Of a stretch of 64,000 nucleotides of DNA, positions 45,944 to 55,998 are shown in pieces. The DNA lies in NCBI GenBank assembly GCA_001600875.1, contig BCLD01000010.1, positions 932,852 to 996,851 on the forward strand. Reading direction: 5' to 3'. The position numbers and the translations under genes were made by a program. This DNA is from Solicoccozyma terricola (taxonomy: Eukaryota > Basidiomycota > Tremellomycetes > Filobasidiales > Piskurozymaceae). The notes beneath the pieces are model-generated. The model had not been told where the DNA came from, searched no databases, and worked only from the letters and a program-made list of their open reading frames with translations. Each line of letters opens with the position of its first letter. Positions within the stretch are counted from its first letter, which is position 1.

Positions 45944-46534
45944 AGAATTTCGCGGCACCTTCCCCAGTTTCGGAGTCATAGTATGTCCTATTGGCAACGA
46001 GCGGTGCTTCCACATTCTGGACGACGATATGTCCGGCCACACCAAGCTACCGGTGGCAACACCTCCTTCTCGCCATTAGATCTCTACGTGTGCCCAGAGC
46101 CCAGATCAGCATTGTATCCGGGGCGTGACATGGAGTGCGATGTAATACAACAATAATCCGCTGGCCACCACTTCCATTGTGCCGCCCTGTATTACTCTGA
46201 CGACGTATGGTGGCTGCACGCTGTCGTGCCGCCCAGTATCTTACACTAGAAGGGACATCGGAGACACTATTTGCCAGAACGGACCCCGCAAGAACGTACT
46301 TTGCACGACTTGCATGCCACTTTCGCCCCCCTCTCCTCTCGGCGGCGCCCCGCGGGTCTTCGGATGTTCTTTGATACGTGCCATAGTCATCGCCGGTAGG
46401 ACAGAAACCCCCGCAGCCCCCGGAGTTTGATCCTGCCTGATTTGCGACATGTCGTTTGCCGCTGAGATCGGCATTTCGGCGTAAGCTCAACGGTCGCTAA
46501 GCAAGCCGGCGTACTCGGCCACTGCAGGGCGGCA

Positions 46535-46545
46535 CGGCATACCGG
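46535..46545 (+). promoter_or_regulatory. cluster element CGGCATACCGG
   Basis: 131 bp upstream of the FAD oxidoreductase start, in sense orientation. Identical to the copy before the second dehydratase gene. Confidence 0.65.
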
Positions 46546-46675
46546 CGAAGTCGACAGTTGCCAGTGATCACCCCGCGAATATATGTAGATGCTAGACACT
46601 GAAATGAGAGCCTATTGCACATCCTACATCATCAACTCCCCTCATCCACCCACATCTACCTGTTCAGTTTCCGAA

Positions 46676-48567
46676 ATGGTTTCTCAAGACTTCTTTGATG
46701 TCATCGTGATTGGAGGCGGTATGGGCGGACTGTCCGCCGCAACAGCTGCTGCCGAAGCGGGAGCCCGTGTGTTACTGGCGGAGAAGGGAGTCAATGCAGG
46801 TGGAAGCGCCATTTATGTGAGTGACCCACCGAAGGGAGCCAAACCAGGCCGCTAAGTCATTTTCTCAGTCTGCAGGCATGTTTTTTACCGCCCGGACGAT
46901 GGAGGAGATGATCAAGCAAGTTCCACTGACTACGGTTCCCCTTGCTGCCAAACTGTTAGAGTGAGCATAGTAAGGGGTTTGCTATCCTGAGCTCCACTGA
47001 TGTCAACCATTTTTCAGAGACTATCTTCCGGCGCTCAAACTGATCCGGGATCGAGGGATCAGGGTATCTGATGTCTTCCTGCCGACTGTCACGTAAGTTG
47101 CAACGCTAGCCACAAGTCGTTTCCATTTCAGCTGACCTCTGCCTCAGTATGGGCCAGGCGTACCCAATCGATTGCAAAGGCTTGATGATCAAAGAAGAGG
47201 CCCTCATCGCCAAGCTTGGTGGCGAGGTAAGGAAGGCGACCGCCGGAGTGAAGCTGAACATGACAACTGGAGGGAGAATCAAAGGTAAGGCGACACAGGC
47301 GTGTTCTTGAACAGTCTTGAAAAGGGCTGACCCATCCTCGTAGGCGTCACTTTGAAGGACATGAACAGTGGAGAGACTTACGAAGTCGCCACCAACGCCG
47401 TGATCCTGGCTTCCGGAGGATTCCAAGGATCCGCCGATCTTACCGCTCGCTATATTGGGTTTGGGGCAGATAATATGCTGTTGAGAACTAACCTAGGTAG
47501 CGTGTAAGTACCACTCTTGAAGATATCCTAACCGTACACTGACTTTTACTTCAGTGGCGATGGATTGCGCATGGGCACTTCTGCCGGAGCGGCGTTATCG
47601 AAAGGATTGTCGAGTTTCTACGGCCATGTGAGTGATATCCGCGAGGCTGGGCTCTCTGCCGCTAACAGGTCCCTGTTGTTCCAGCTCTTGCCGTCGCCTT
47701 TGCGAAGAGAGGATATCGACCCCCACAAGTTTCCTTTCGTGTCACAGTATCAAAGTAACTACACCATCCTCGTGAATAAAGAGGGGAAACGCTTTGTCGA
47801 CGAGAATCAGTACGATGACGATAATAACCAGGCGGTTCTCAAGCAGCACGGATCTAAAGCTTGGCTGTTGTTAGGTGAGCGCCCATGGCCAGTTTGAAGG
47901 GCACCGTATTTATCGCTGGCTTGTGCAGACTCGGATACCCATGCCAAATACTGTATCGCACCGCCTTTTCCTAATGCAGGAGACATTGACAGAGTCGCGA
48001 TCGCCAAGCAATACGTGGGTTCTATCGGTTGTCCGAGGCTTTCAGAGGCTGACGAAGATGCCTCGTCGAACAGGGTGGCAACGTAGCCATCACAGACACT
48101 CTAGAGGAACTGGTCGACGTAGTTGCGGGATGGGGTCCAAACAAGGCCAATCTCACGAAAACTTTGGCAGACTTCAACGCATTCGTTGACGGCAATGTCG
48201 ACGTACTGCCAGAGATCCCGATCACGAATCCAAATGCAGCTTTGAAAACAGCACCATTTTATGCCGTGCAAGTACAGTATGTCTGCCGCCTGCTTCACTC
48301 GGACGTTCCCTTGCTAACAAACTTACCTCCAGGCCTTCCATCACCTTCCCTTACGGTGGAATCAAGATCAACACCAAGGCAGAGGCGTTGGATTCCGACG
48401 GAAGTCCTATACCGGCATTGTATGTTGCTGGCGTGGATGCTGGAGGTTTCTCCAACGGACACTATGCTGGAGGTCTCTCTGTTGCTTTCATTACTGGGCA
48501 ATGGGCAGGGAAGAATGCGGCAGCTTGGAGCAAGAGTCAGGGGGTAAAGATGAATGGGGATGTATAG
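46676..48567 (+). CDS. FAD-dependent oxidoreductase, fumarate-reductase/KstD-like (cluster gene)
   Basis: Soluble flavoprotein of the fumarate reductase/succinate dehydrogenase FAD-binding superfamily. The start at 46676 gives MVSQDFFDVIVIGGGMGG, a Rossmann GxGxxG, then SAATAAAEAGARVLLAEKG and NAGGSAIY. Later exons: YPIDCKGLMIKEEALIAKLGG, VILASGGFQGSADLTARYIGFGADN, GDGLRMGTSAGA (catalytic-domain GxG), YQSNYTILVNKEGKRFVDEN, and the C-terminal FAD loop PSITFPYGGIKINTKAEALD and GVDAGGFSNGHYAGGLSVAF, stop at 48565-48567. Relatives reduce fumarate or urocanate, or desaturate ring ketones (3-ketosteroid 1-dehydrogenases, tricarballylate dehydrogenase). The RFVDEN motif is shared by these. Introns are short. 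The partner genes point to an unsaturated or cyclic acid as substrate. Confidence 0.85.
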
Positions 48568-49069
48568 CTTGACGCCGCCAGCAACTCGTTACTTTATATG
48601 ACTTTATCGGAAATTGGTAACATTGGATTTCGTTCAGACTGTGCCCGTAGAGATTCCAGTCCGTTTCTACAAATATAGTCAGTTTAGTAGTCAGTCAAGG
48701 GTCGACCTTGGCCGGAATCCATTTGGATCTATTCCGAGACCGTTACGAGGTCGCTTCGAGGAGTCTTCAAGAGCCGCTGGTCTCGTCGTAGAACAAGTTT
48801 TATTTTGAGCACCTCACGACCTTGTCGTCACCTCCGTGGACAGTCGTTAAGACGGTTTACAGAGAGATACGGATGACGGATGATATGGATCAAGAACTGG
48901 TTCTACAGTGTAATCGAACCCTTGAAATGACAGTGGTCATTCCAAGCTACCGCCAGTCGATCGTCTACGTAATATTCGCCGCCGACAGCCCTCCTGAGTT
49001 TCCAGCCAAGTTCATCCTGATCGATATGACATTGTCAACGAGAGAAAGTATATCGGTATGGCCAGTGAC
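48568..49069. other. intergenic, convergent 3' ends
   Basis: Lies between the FAD gene and the regulator, which converge. Nothing recognised. Confidence 0.4.
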
Positions 49070-51869
49070 TCACCAGAAAGCGCTCTCAAACGACTCTGGC
49101 ATCTCCATATCCTCACCTGGGTCCATAAACAATGCCGAAAGAAGCGAATCATTCCAGGGAGCTTGTTGATCGATCATCTACAAGCAGTCACCTCGTCAAT
49201 TAGAGCGAAGTGAAATGCAAATGCAAAATAGGTACTTGCGGCAAAGTCTGAAGAGTCGGATGAGAGTTGATCAACGAGATTTTGGAAGCAGCGAGCTGCA
49301 CAGGAGGCAGCCGATTTGTCGTCTTTACGGCCTGCGGAGCGACAGGTTTCCAGAGCTGTGCAGGGGTAGGGCAGCATCAGCTTCAGCGTCCCGAATGCAG
49401 TGCTGTTACCCGCCCTTTTGCGCGATTGGCATCACCACGCCATCTGGCTTCATCCGAGTCTGCGCAAAGCTGTATTGTGTTAGCTCGGAGCAATGATGAC
49501 TGCACAACGGGACGCACTGAATATAGCCACTGCCAAGCAATCATCAAGCCCACCACAACTGAATCATGAACGGTCATCAGATAATCCCCCTTCCCTAAAT
49601 CCTCTACAAGGCTTTCCAGCACGCCAACCGCTCGACGGAAGACCTCTTCTTCTCGATGCTTGCTCGATGCGCTCGTAGGATAAGGAAATGCTCCGGTTCG
49701 TTGATGGGTGTTCAAAGTGTTCAAATAGCGGAACTGACTGATGTGGAAGCGGTGGGCGGCTGTGTAGAAGCGGAGGGTGGCGAGTCCTGCTCTTGTCTGG
49801 ATTAAACGACCTATGGAACAAAATGTTAGCGTCACCTATCGAATCATGCCGGTCACTTACGGTGCGGCCCCAGATACTGCGCCTCACACACGTCCAACAG
49901 TCTCTCAGCCTCATCAGCAGCTGCCTCCTTGGCCACAAAATCGAGCTTCGCATCCCAAATCTCATGCATAGGCTCGAGCACGAGTTGAAGCTTGGTGCAT
50001 GCGACGAGTTTGTTGTCAGCGGGCGTACTCAAGTTGGATTCCGAGTACCAAGTGTCGATTTTGTGGTAATACTTTTTGGGTATTAAACGAGGTTTCTCGG
50101 CTTGTCGACTGCGTGCGTATTATCAGCTAGTTATTTCTGAAGCTGATCGTTCGAAGGACGGCACTCACGCAACACTGAACGCAGGAAGGTAGGTGAAGTC
50201 GTGTCCCGGAGTGAGCGCACACATCATGACCACACACACACACAACTCACGCGAATTCCAGCCCTAAGCGGTTCGTATGTTAGACGGCAATTTTGCGAGT
50301 TGAAGAGCAGCTGAATTGACTTACAGTATACACCTATAGTCCCCAGATCAAAGAGATCCGACAGATCCCATCAGCCTTTATTCTGGGCCTTTAATAAAAG
50401 GAAAGCCTCACATATCCAAGTACGCTCTCGATTCTGTCAAGAAAATGACCGCAAGCGATCACCACGAGTGCCACACCACAAGTACCGGTCCGGACTCGAC
50501 GTACCCTCATTCCTCTCTGGCCATACTTGGGATCGGACCTCACTTTCGTGCGGTGCAGGTTCATCTCGTATGCAAGCGTGACCGCATATGCCATACGTCG
50601 CCAAGCAGCCGTATCGTCAGGCCGCTTCCAGTAGACCTGAACCAGGAAGGCTTGTAGGGTTTCCAAGCTGACTTGGCCCTTGGCCATCGCCTCGCTCAGC
50701 CGGCGCTCTGCATCCTCAGCCAAAGCATCTCGATAGTGTTCGCCAAAGAATCTGGCGGTAACGCTGAGCAGTACAGAGAGGAGCAGGGGGGATTTGGAGC
50801 GGACGAAGGCTAGCGTGTGGAGCATGGGATCAAAGAGCATGATATTGATGTTGAGGTATTCAAAGAACCTGGACGGGAACGTGGTCAGCGCACTTCCCCC
50901 ATTCGTCAAACCTCCGACCTACAAATCTAGCAGGTCAGCAGCATCCGAAACAGGTATCAACCCATCGCTAATAACGTCGTCGAAATTGACTCCGCTGGGA
51001 GCAGCTAGGTAGCTGGGAGTTAGGAAAGCATCAAGCTGAGGATTTGGGTCAGAGTTCAGGGCATGCGCCAACGATGTCGGTTGGAAAGGAGCCGCCGGAG
51101 TGGAGGCAATGGCGGACAAGGACCATGGGCCGCCGGGATGTGGGGAGGACGATCGTGTGTTTGCAAAAGAGTCGTTCGCGGGTGCTAGTGCTGAAGCCGA
51201 AAGATCGATTTCAGTGGTGCCGTTCACCGCCTTGTGGACCAAGAGACTCACGCTCAAAGGCACTCTCGAAAGAGGGACCTGCTCGGGAAATGGCCGCTGC
51301 TTCCTGTGCGTGCATCACCTCTGCGTCGCTTCTCTGACACAGCGAGTCAACCAGAGACCTCGCGGCGTCGGTCGCAACGACAGGAAGTCCACTGTTTGGG
51401 GTAGGTTGAGTGGCAGATTGGTTGGACGTAGTAATAGGCGGCGTCGGGGTGGTCTGATTCATAGTGATGAGCTGGTTTGCAGCTTGCGTCTCCCTGGAAC
51501 GGGGTCCATTCAGTCTCCTAGGTGATGGGGTGCATATGGCCAAAGAACCACCCACTCGTTATCGACCGATTGCCTGCGACGTCTCCGCGTCACATATCGA
51601 CAGTCCACGTTGTATCGAGCACATCGGGCGCATCGATCAGTTGCAGAATGGCCAGCTTGAGGTATGCACCGAGATTTGATCTTGCGGCAGTTCAAACACC
51701 TGAGGATAACAAGCCGGTCAGCGGTAGTCCAGCCCGCGGTGGCTCTGCCGCCGGTGCCGGTGCCGACTACCCACGCCACTCTTTTCGCAAAGGGATTGCG
51801 GCTACTATCATCGTGTGATTGTGGCAAGTCCAAGCCATGGGCTGCCGCGGGGTCCCTGGAACTCATCAT
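49070..51869 (-). CDS. Zn2Cys6 transcription factor, probable cluster regulator
   Basis: Nuclear DNA-binding regulator. The start at 51869 gives MMSSRDPAAAHGLDLPQSH. The binuclear zinc cluster is CLNCRKIKSRC ... CARCARYNVDC (C-x2-C-x6-C, an 11-residue loop, C-x2-C-x6-C; ~51690-51600), followed by the basic TRRRRRQ. After a disordered Ser/Pro linker comes the fungal-TF middle homology region: FFEYLNINIMLFDPMLH, LLLSVLLSVTARFF, LETLQAFLVQVYWKRPDD and AYAVTLAYEMNLH (~50890-50560). NRERTWI follows across an intron (~50410), then KKYYHKIDTWYSESNLSTPADNKLVA (~50080-50000). The C-terminus ends SLLSALFMDPGEDMEMPESF, stop at 49070-49072. Its place among genes sharing a CGG-type promoter element makes it the obvious candidate to bind that element. 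I find no copy in its own short upstream gap. Confidence 0.85.
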
Positions 51870-52024
51870 GTGCAGCGGTGTCGTTGAACGAATGCACACG
51901 GGCAGATGGTTTAAACGGAATGCCTGTCGACTTGATCTCGGGATCTTATCATGGCGGGGTCCGGTGCCGCCACCGCCACCGCCACCGGCACGGCGTTTTG
52001 CCACCTTGAAATGGATTTTTACTG

Positions 52025-53421
52025 CTACAACTTGGCTACGTTCTTGTCTACAACAGCACCTCGGGCGAGCATCTTGACTATCAGCCCTGGCTCCATGCGC
52101 AGAGGCCTTGCAACGCCTACCATGTCACAAGCGCCGCTTCTGATCGCGTCCGCCATTGCTGCGGAGGTCCTGAAACCTCCAGTCGTAGACAAGACTGCCC
52201 GCTTGAGCAGCGGTTTGATTTGTCTGGCATAGTCCACAAAATACCTGTGCGTTACGGCGTTCTCAGCTCCAAACTACAGGGGGGTATCCACAGCGACGTA
52301 CCCTTCCATCCGAGTCCCGTGGGCATCAGGTACAGTGCCTCTCCAGACTGGCACCTCATACACGCCACCGGAGATGTCGAAATGGTCAACTCCCAACTGT
52401 TCTAGTTCTGGTATCAGGCGCTTCATTTCTTCGAATGTGACTCCTCCTTCAATGACTGAACGTTACCGCGTGTCAGAAAAAGGTGCACAAGGGAATAACA
52501 TGGAGACTGAACGTACAATCCTGACAATTCGCCTTGACACTGAGAATAAAATTGTGAAGGGGAACGACCTCGGTAATCCCCTTTACCACATCTTTCAGCA
52601 GCCTTGATCTGTTTTCATAGGATCCCCCATACTATGATGGATGGGTATCAGTAACCCCCCAACTCCACCACACACGGTTCGATCTCACCTCGTCTGTCCG
52701 CTTATTTGTTCTCGGTGCCAGAAACTGAGTAAAGATGTAACCATGGCTTGCATGTATCTGTAGTTTACCAGATACAGCCACATGTTACCTTGCAGTACCA
52801 TCGAACTAACCTGACATCCATCAGCTCCAGCTTTGTACAACACCTCTGCGCCATACTTGAACCTCTCGATCAAATCGTCAATCTCCTTCTTTGTCATCGG
52901 TCGCGGCTTTGCATACGTCTTTCCCATAGCTGGTTCCAACTGGACTTCAGAGGCCGACAGCGGCTGCACCAAGCAGCTATCCTCCCCTGCTTGTCGACCT
53001 GGGAAGGAAAGCTGGGGAATGGAGAGCGATCCGTAGGCTTTCGCTGCCCGGATCATCGGTGCAAACGCGGCTACAGGGTCCCAGAGGTTGTCTCTGTCGA
53101 TCACCGGGTTACTTTGATAAATAAAAGCATCAGACAAGGAACCGCTCGGTGACACGGGAAATTGCCAGCTTACGTTTTGGCCTCACAATGATCGCGATGT
53201 ACCATGATATTGCCAGTAGAGATCACCCCCAACCGACCTGTACTCCACTGCTCATATAGCTTTTCATACCGCGGGGTTGGTCTGCCTCGGAGATTCACAT
53301 CTGATGATGCCGAACAAGCATACTCTGATTGAGGTGACTTTAGGATGCGTCCAGGTGCTCGCTTTTGGCTGAGAGGGAAGACGATGGACGAGGTCAGAAT
53401 TGCTGCGTCTTGAGGCTCCAT
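52025..53421 (-). CDS. NADH:flavin oxidoreductase, Old Yellow Enzyme family (cluster gene)
   Basis: FMN TIM-barrel ene-reductase type. The chosen start at 53421 gives MEPQDAAILTSSIVFPLSQK (an in-frame ATG at 53472 is possible). Next come RGRPTPRYEKLYEQWSTG and LGVISTGNIMVHRD, NPVIDRDNLWDPVAAFAPMIRAAKAYGS, and PMTKKEIDDLIERFKYGAEVLYKAGADG. The substrate-binding HASHGYIFTQFLAPRTNKR (~52735-52690) carries the H-x-x-H pair. Then come YGGSYENRSRLLKDVVKGI and TTGGFRTSAAMADAIRSGACDMVGVARPL. The protein stops at 52025 (DKNVAKL), a little shorter at the C-terminus than typical relatives. It is closest to the NADH oxidase/2,4-dienoyl-CoA-reductase-like fungal group. A cluster element lies 105 bp upstream. 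Likely reduces an alpha,beta-unsaturated carbonyl. Confidence 0.85.
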
Positions 53422-54031
53422 CGCTGGATGAGTGTATAGCGGTGGATTGTATAGAATGCAACGGCTGGACATTATCTAGTCGTGGAGCCCGGTCAAATAC
53501 CAAACACCGAGTCTTTGGCTGCCTACCGGTAAGCCGGCTGCCCGCCCACCAGAACGGTCTTCCTCGTATTGCCACCGAATATCCTTCGACATAGCCCTGC
53601 AGTCATACCGACGCCCCGCGCAACGTGCGTTTGCCGCGGCATTGGCAATCGGCCACGGCGTCGGTGTAGCCCTTGAACCACATGCCGTTCTCGTTCTTGC
53701 AGGGGTCCTTGGAGCATCTTTTGGCGGGAGATCCCAGAAAAGTATCGATAATTGACGAGCAGCTCCCAAGAACATGGGGATGTCAGAGATGAAGAGGCTA
53801 TAGATTACTGTCAAGGCAAGCATGTGACTACCGTTTAACCACTCATTGGTTAGGAGTTGGGTTAGAGCTTACATTAGAGTTAGGTTAGTGTTTTGCAATA
53901 GGGAAAGGGGGTATAAGGGTATAAGGCTCGTGTGATTACAGAAGATATCGTCTGGTGTACTACACGGTTAATGAATCTCTAACAGTAGCCCGAAGGAACT
54001 CGTCGTGATCGTTTGAGCTAGAATTCCAAAA
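53422..54031. other. intergenic with OYE promoter; possible small Cys-rich coding piece
   Basis: Contains the OYE promoter element. On the minus strand at 53823-53610 a short frame encodes KRCSKDPCKNENGMWF and ADCQC, with five Cys; see findings. AT-rich repeats of GTTAG lie near 53850-53890. Confidence 0.35.
53526..53536 (-). promoter_or_regulatory. cluster element CGGCTTACCGG
   Basis: 105 bp upstream of the OYE start, in sense orientation. Confidence 0.65.
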
Positions 54032-55272
54032 CTACAGATCGCATTCTTTTACGATCCGCCGCCAAGATTCCATCCCCCTCTGCGCCCATTCTTGGGGGAT
54101 ACTGTACGTCAAGTCCGTCAGCTGTCTCTCCCCAAAGGCAGAGACTGGAACAACCTACGTTGCGCTGGTGTCATATAGATCGGCATGGAAGACCTCCATA
54201 GTAACCCAACCCCGGTAGCCAGTCCCAAACACTGCTCGGCAGACCTCGGTGACGGGCAGTGTGCCAGCAGCTTCCCCCGGGAATATCCTCGCGTTCCTTG
54301 AGAGGGTCATTAATGGCGGCTGATTGTGATCCACGACAGGGTAGGAGGATTGAGTGAGGTCCACCGGATTACAATCAGAGATCTGTAATAACCGGGGGGG
54401 GGGGGGGTTGTTAGACAGTCAGACGCCATTACTGATCGCCGGATAACGCCGTAGCTCACCTGAAAGTAGCCAATGTCGACAGGCTTCAGTACAGCCTGTA
54501 GCTCACTGACGGACGACTGGAATTCCTCGTTGAGGCCGATCGAAGTCAGAGTTTTTTCTTCAAGGTCCCCTCCGTGTATCGAAGTGATATGAAACGTGTC
54601 GAGACAATGTTTGATATGTGCCGGCCGATCGACAAGTCGGATAATCTCATCGACTTGTTGCCACCGGTTGCATGCTACACCCCATGATGGAGCTTCATAT
54701 GCCACGACAATCCCCACCGCTGATGTGAGTTCCACAAGAGCACGCAGGTTGCGAGCTATGACGGCGAAGTCCTTGGACATCTCTTCTGGTTTCACCGGGT
54801 AGGTGCAGGTTGGAATCTGTGTGTGGGCATTGCAGCTTGGTTCCACCGTGGCCAACGCTCACCACTCACCTGAAAGATTTTGGCACCCAGTATCTGGCAT
54901 AACCCAATCCAAACCTTGGCATCCTCGAGTCTTGCTGCAGAATCCAGCAACGCATCGTAACCTGCAAACGGCTGCAGAGCCATGATCTCGAGGGACAACT
55001 CATCCGCCATCCGCCGGATATCAACAGCCGCAGCACGGAGGGCAACCGGCGTGATTGCTCCCTCGGACAGAGCGGCAGAGTGCCAAGTCAAGCATTCGAT
55101 GGTGAGCTTTGAGGTAAATCAGCTCCTTGTGCCTCGGAACGCGTATGCTGTCGATGCTCACCTCGATCCCGTCAAACCCTGCAGACGCAGCAGCAGATAA
55201 TTTCTGCTCCATACTATGCCCTGAAACTGGGCGACCGAGACTGACACTGGCTATGGCAATTTTTGGTATCAT
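54032..55272 (-). CDS. 3-dehydroshikimate dehydratase-like TIM barrel, copy A
   Basis: Sugar-phosphate isomerase/epimerase (AP endonuclease 2) fold; relatives in fungi (QutC/Qa-4) convert 3-dehydroshikimate to protocatechuate. The start at 55272 gives MIPKIAIASVSLGRPVSGHS and KLSAAASAGFDGIE. Then come RRMADELSLEIMALQPFAGY, WIGLCQILGAKIFQ, and the metal-site blocks: Glu in IVVAYEAPSWG, Asp in HCLDTFHI, Gln in DIGYFQISD, Glu in WVTMEVFHADL. All four ligands expected of the metal site are present. The last small exon (IPQEWAQRGMESWRRIVKEC) needs an intron at about 54092-54160 and stops at 54032-54034. A 14-base C run lies about 10 nt before one acceptor. It is tandem with copy B. Dehydroshikimate as substrate is inferred from family and neighbours. 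Confidence 0.78.
54394..54407 (-). repeat. poly-C (sense) tract at a 3' splice site
   Basis: Fourteen C, on the sense strand of the dehydratase-A gene, lie about 10 nt before the acceptor TTACAG. Confidence 0.85.
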
Positions 55273-55433
55273 TGTGATGATGAGATGTCAGTAATGAGGC
55301 AGGCGGTATGGCTCGCGTAATAAGCTACCATACATGGCAGTCGCCGACATGCCGGTTGAGAATGACCGGCGCTTGATTCCACAATGTAGGCACATCGGCT
55401 AGAGCTGGCCCAGATATTAGCCTCTAAGTCAAC

Positions 55434-55444
55434 CGGCTCGTCGG
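55434..55444 (+). promoter_or_regulatory. degenerate cluster element CGGCTCGTCGG
   Basis: About 160 bp upstream of dehydratase A, but in inverted orientation to it. It is in sense orientation to the plus-strand coding relic downstream. Two mismatches to the consensus. Confidence 0.35.
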
Positions 55445-55637
55445 CGATTGTTCGTCTCTTTTACGTCGTCCGGTCTGGCACGTAACATATCGGATCCGAG
55501 TTCACCGACGATTCCAGGACGGTTTGCCACGCGGGGTCCTTTTCACGGTGACCACCCTATCTCGCTCCTGTACATCCTTAGACCCATGACCCGACCACAT
55601 CCTGTTCAACGGAGCGAGCTCATAGAGCCTCAACTAG

Positions 55638-55922
55638 TTTTTTGCCGAATGGTCGCGCTACTGGCGGCGCTCGCCCGACCAACCTCCTCTTGCTATCAAG
55701 GACGGGTTGTTTGGCAATGTCGTTGATCTGTTCCCTGCGTATCGCATCGTCATGGCCCTTGAAGATATTTCGCGAACAGAGTTCTTGCTCTGCGGGTATG
55801 TGACGGGAAGGGACGGCAAGTTTGGAAGTGGCCTCGGGTGATAGTTGGGCACTAACGTGAATGAGCAGGCGAGGAGAATTATCGACGGGATGGAGGATGT
55901 GCGGTTGGGAGTGAGAGATTGA
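55638..55922 (+). pseudogene. plus-strand coding remnant or terminal exons of an unrecognised gene
   Basis: A protein-like reading frame starts right after CTAG with FFAEWSRYWRRSPDQPPLAI, continues KDGLFGNVVDLFPAYRIVMALEDISRTEFLLCG, then a GT-AG intron (~55794-55874), and ends IIDGMEDVRLGVRD-stop at 55920-55922. I do not recognise the family. No convincing upstream exon or start is seen, so it is either the 3' remnant of a gene or a short gene with an unfound first exon. It lies between the two dehydratase copies, on the opposite strand. Confidence 0.4.
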
Positions 55923-55998
55923 TAGAGCATCCGTTACCAGTTTGTAAGATGTGCCGATTGATTACAAGATGGTCTTGGGCTCGGCAATGTTCACAGCA

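Larger units (their letters stand above)
45775..46675. promoter_or_regulatory. 900-bp divergent promoter, permease / FAD oxidoreductase
   Basis: Contains cluster-element copies at 45933-45943 (for the permease) and 46535-46545 (for the FAD gene), plus other CGG/CCG triplets near 46506-46520. Open frames here lack recognisable domains. Confidence 0.6.

Noticed and set aside
46047..46490. 147-codon minus-strand frame in the permease/FAD divergent promoter
   Set aside because: Arg/Gly-rich, no domain or splice logic. It overlaps a promoter with regulatory sites, so it is likely a chance frame in GC-rich DNA.
51740..51770. CCGGTGCCGGTGCCG repeat as a possible copy of the cluster element
   Set aside because: Spacing and inner bases do not match CGGCWYACCGG, and it lies within the regulator's coding region.
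53840..53900. GTTAG/TTAGGTTAG-like repeats suggesting an internal telomeric repeat
   Set aside because: Too short and irregular; no tandem TTAGGG array.
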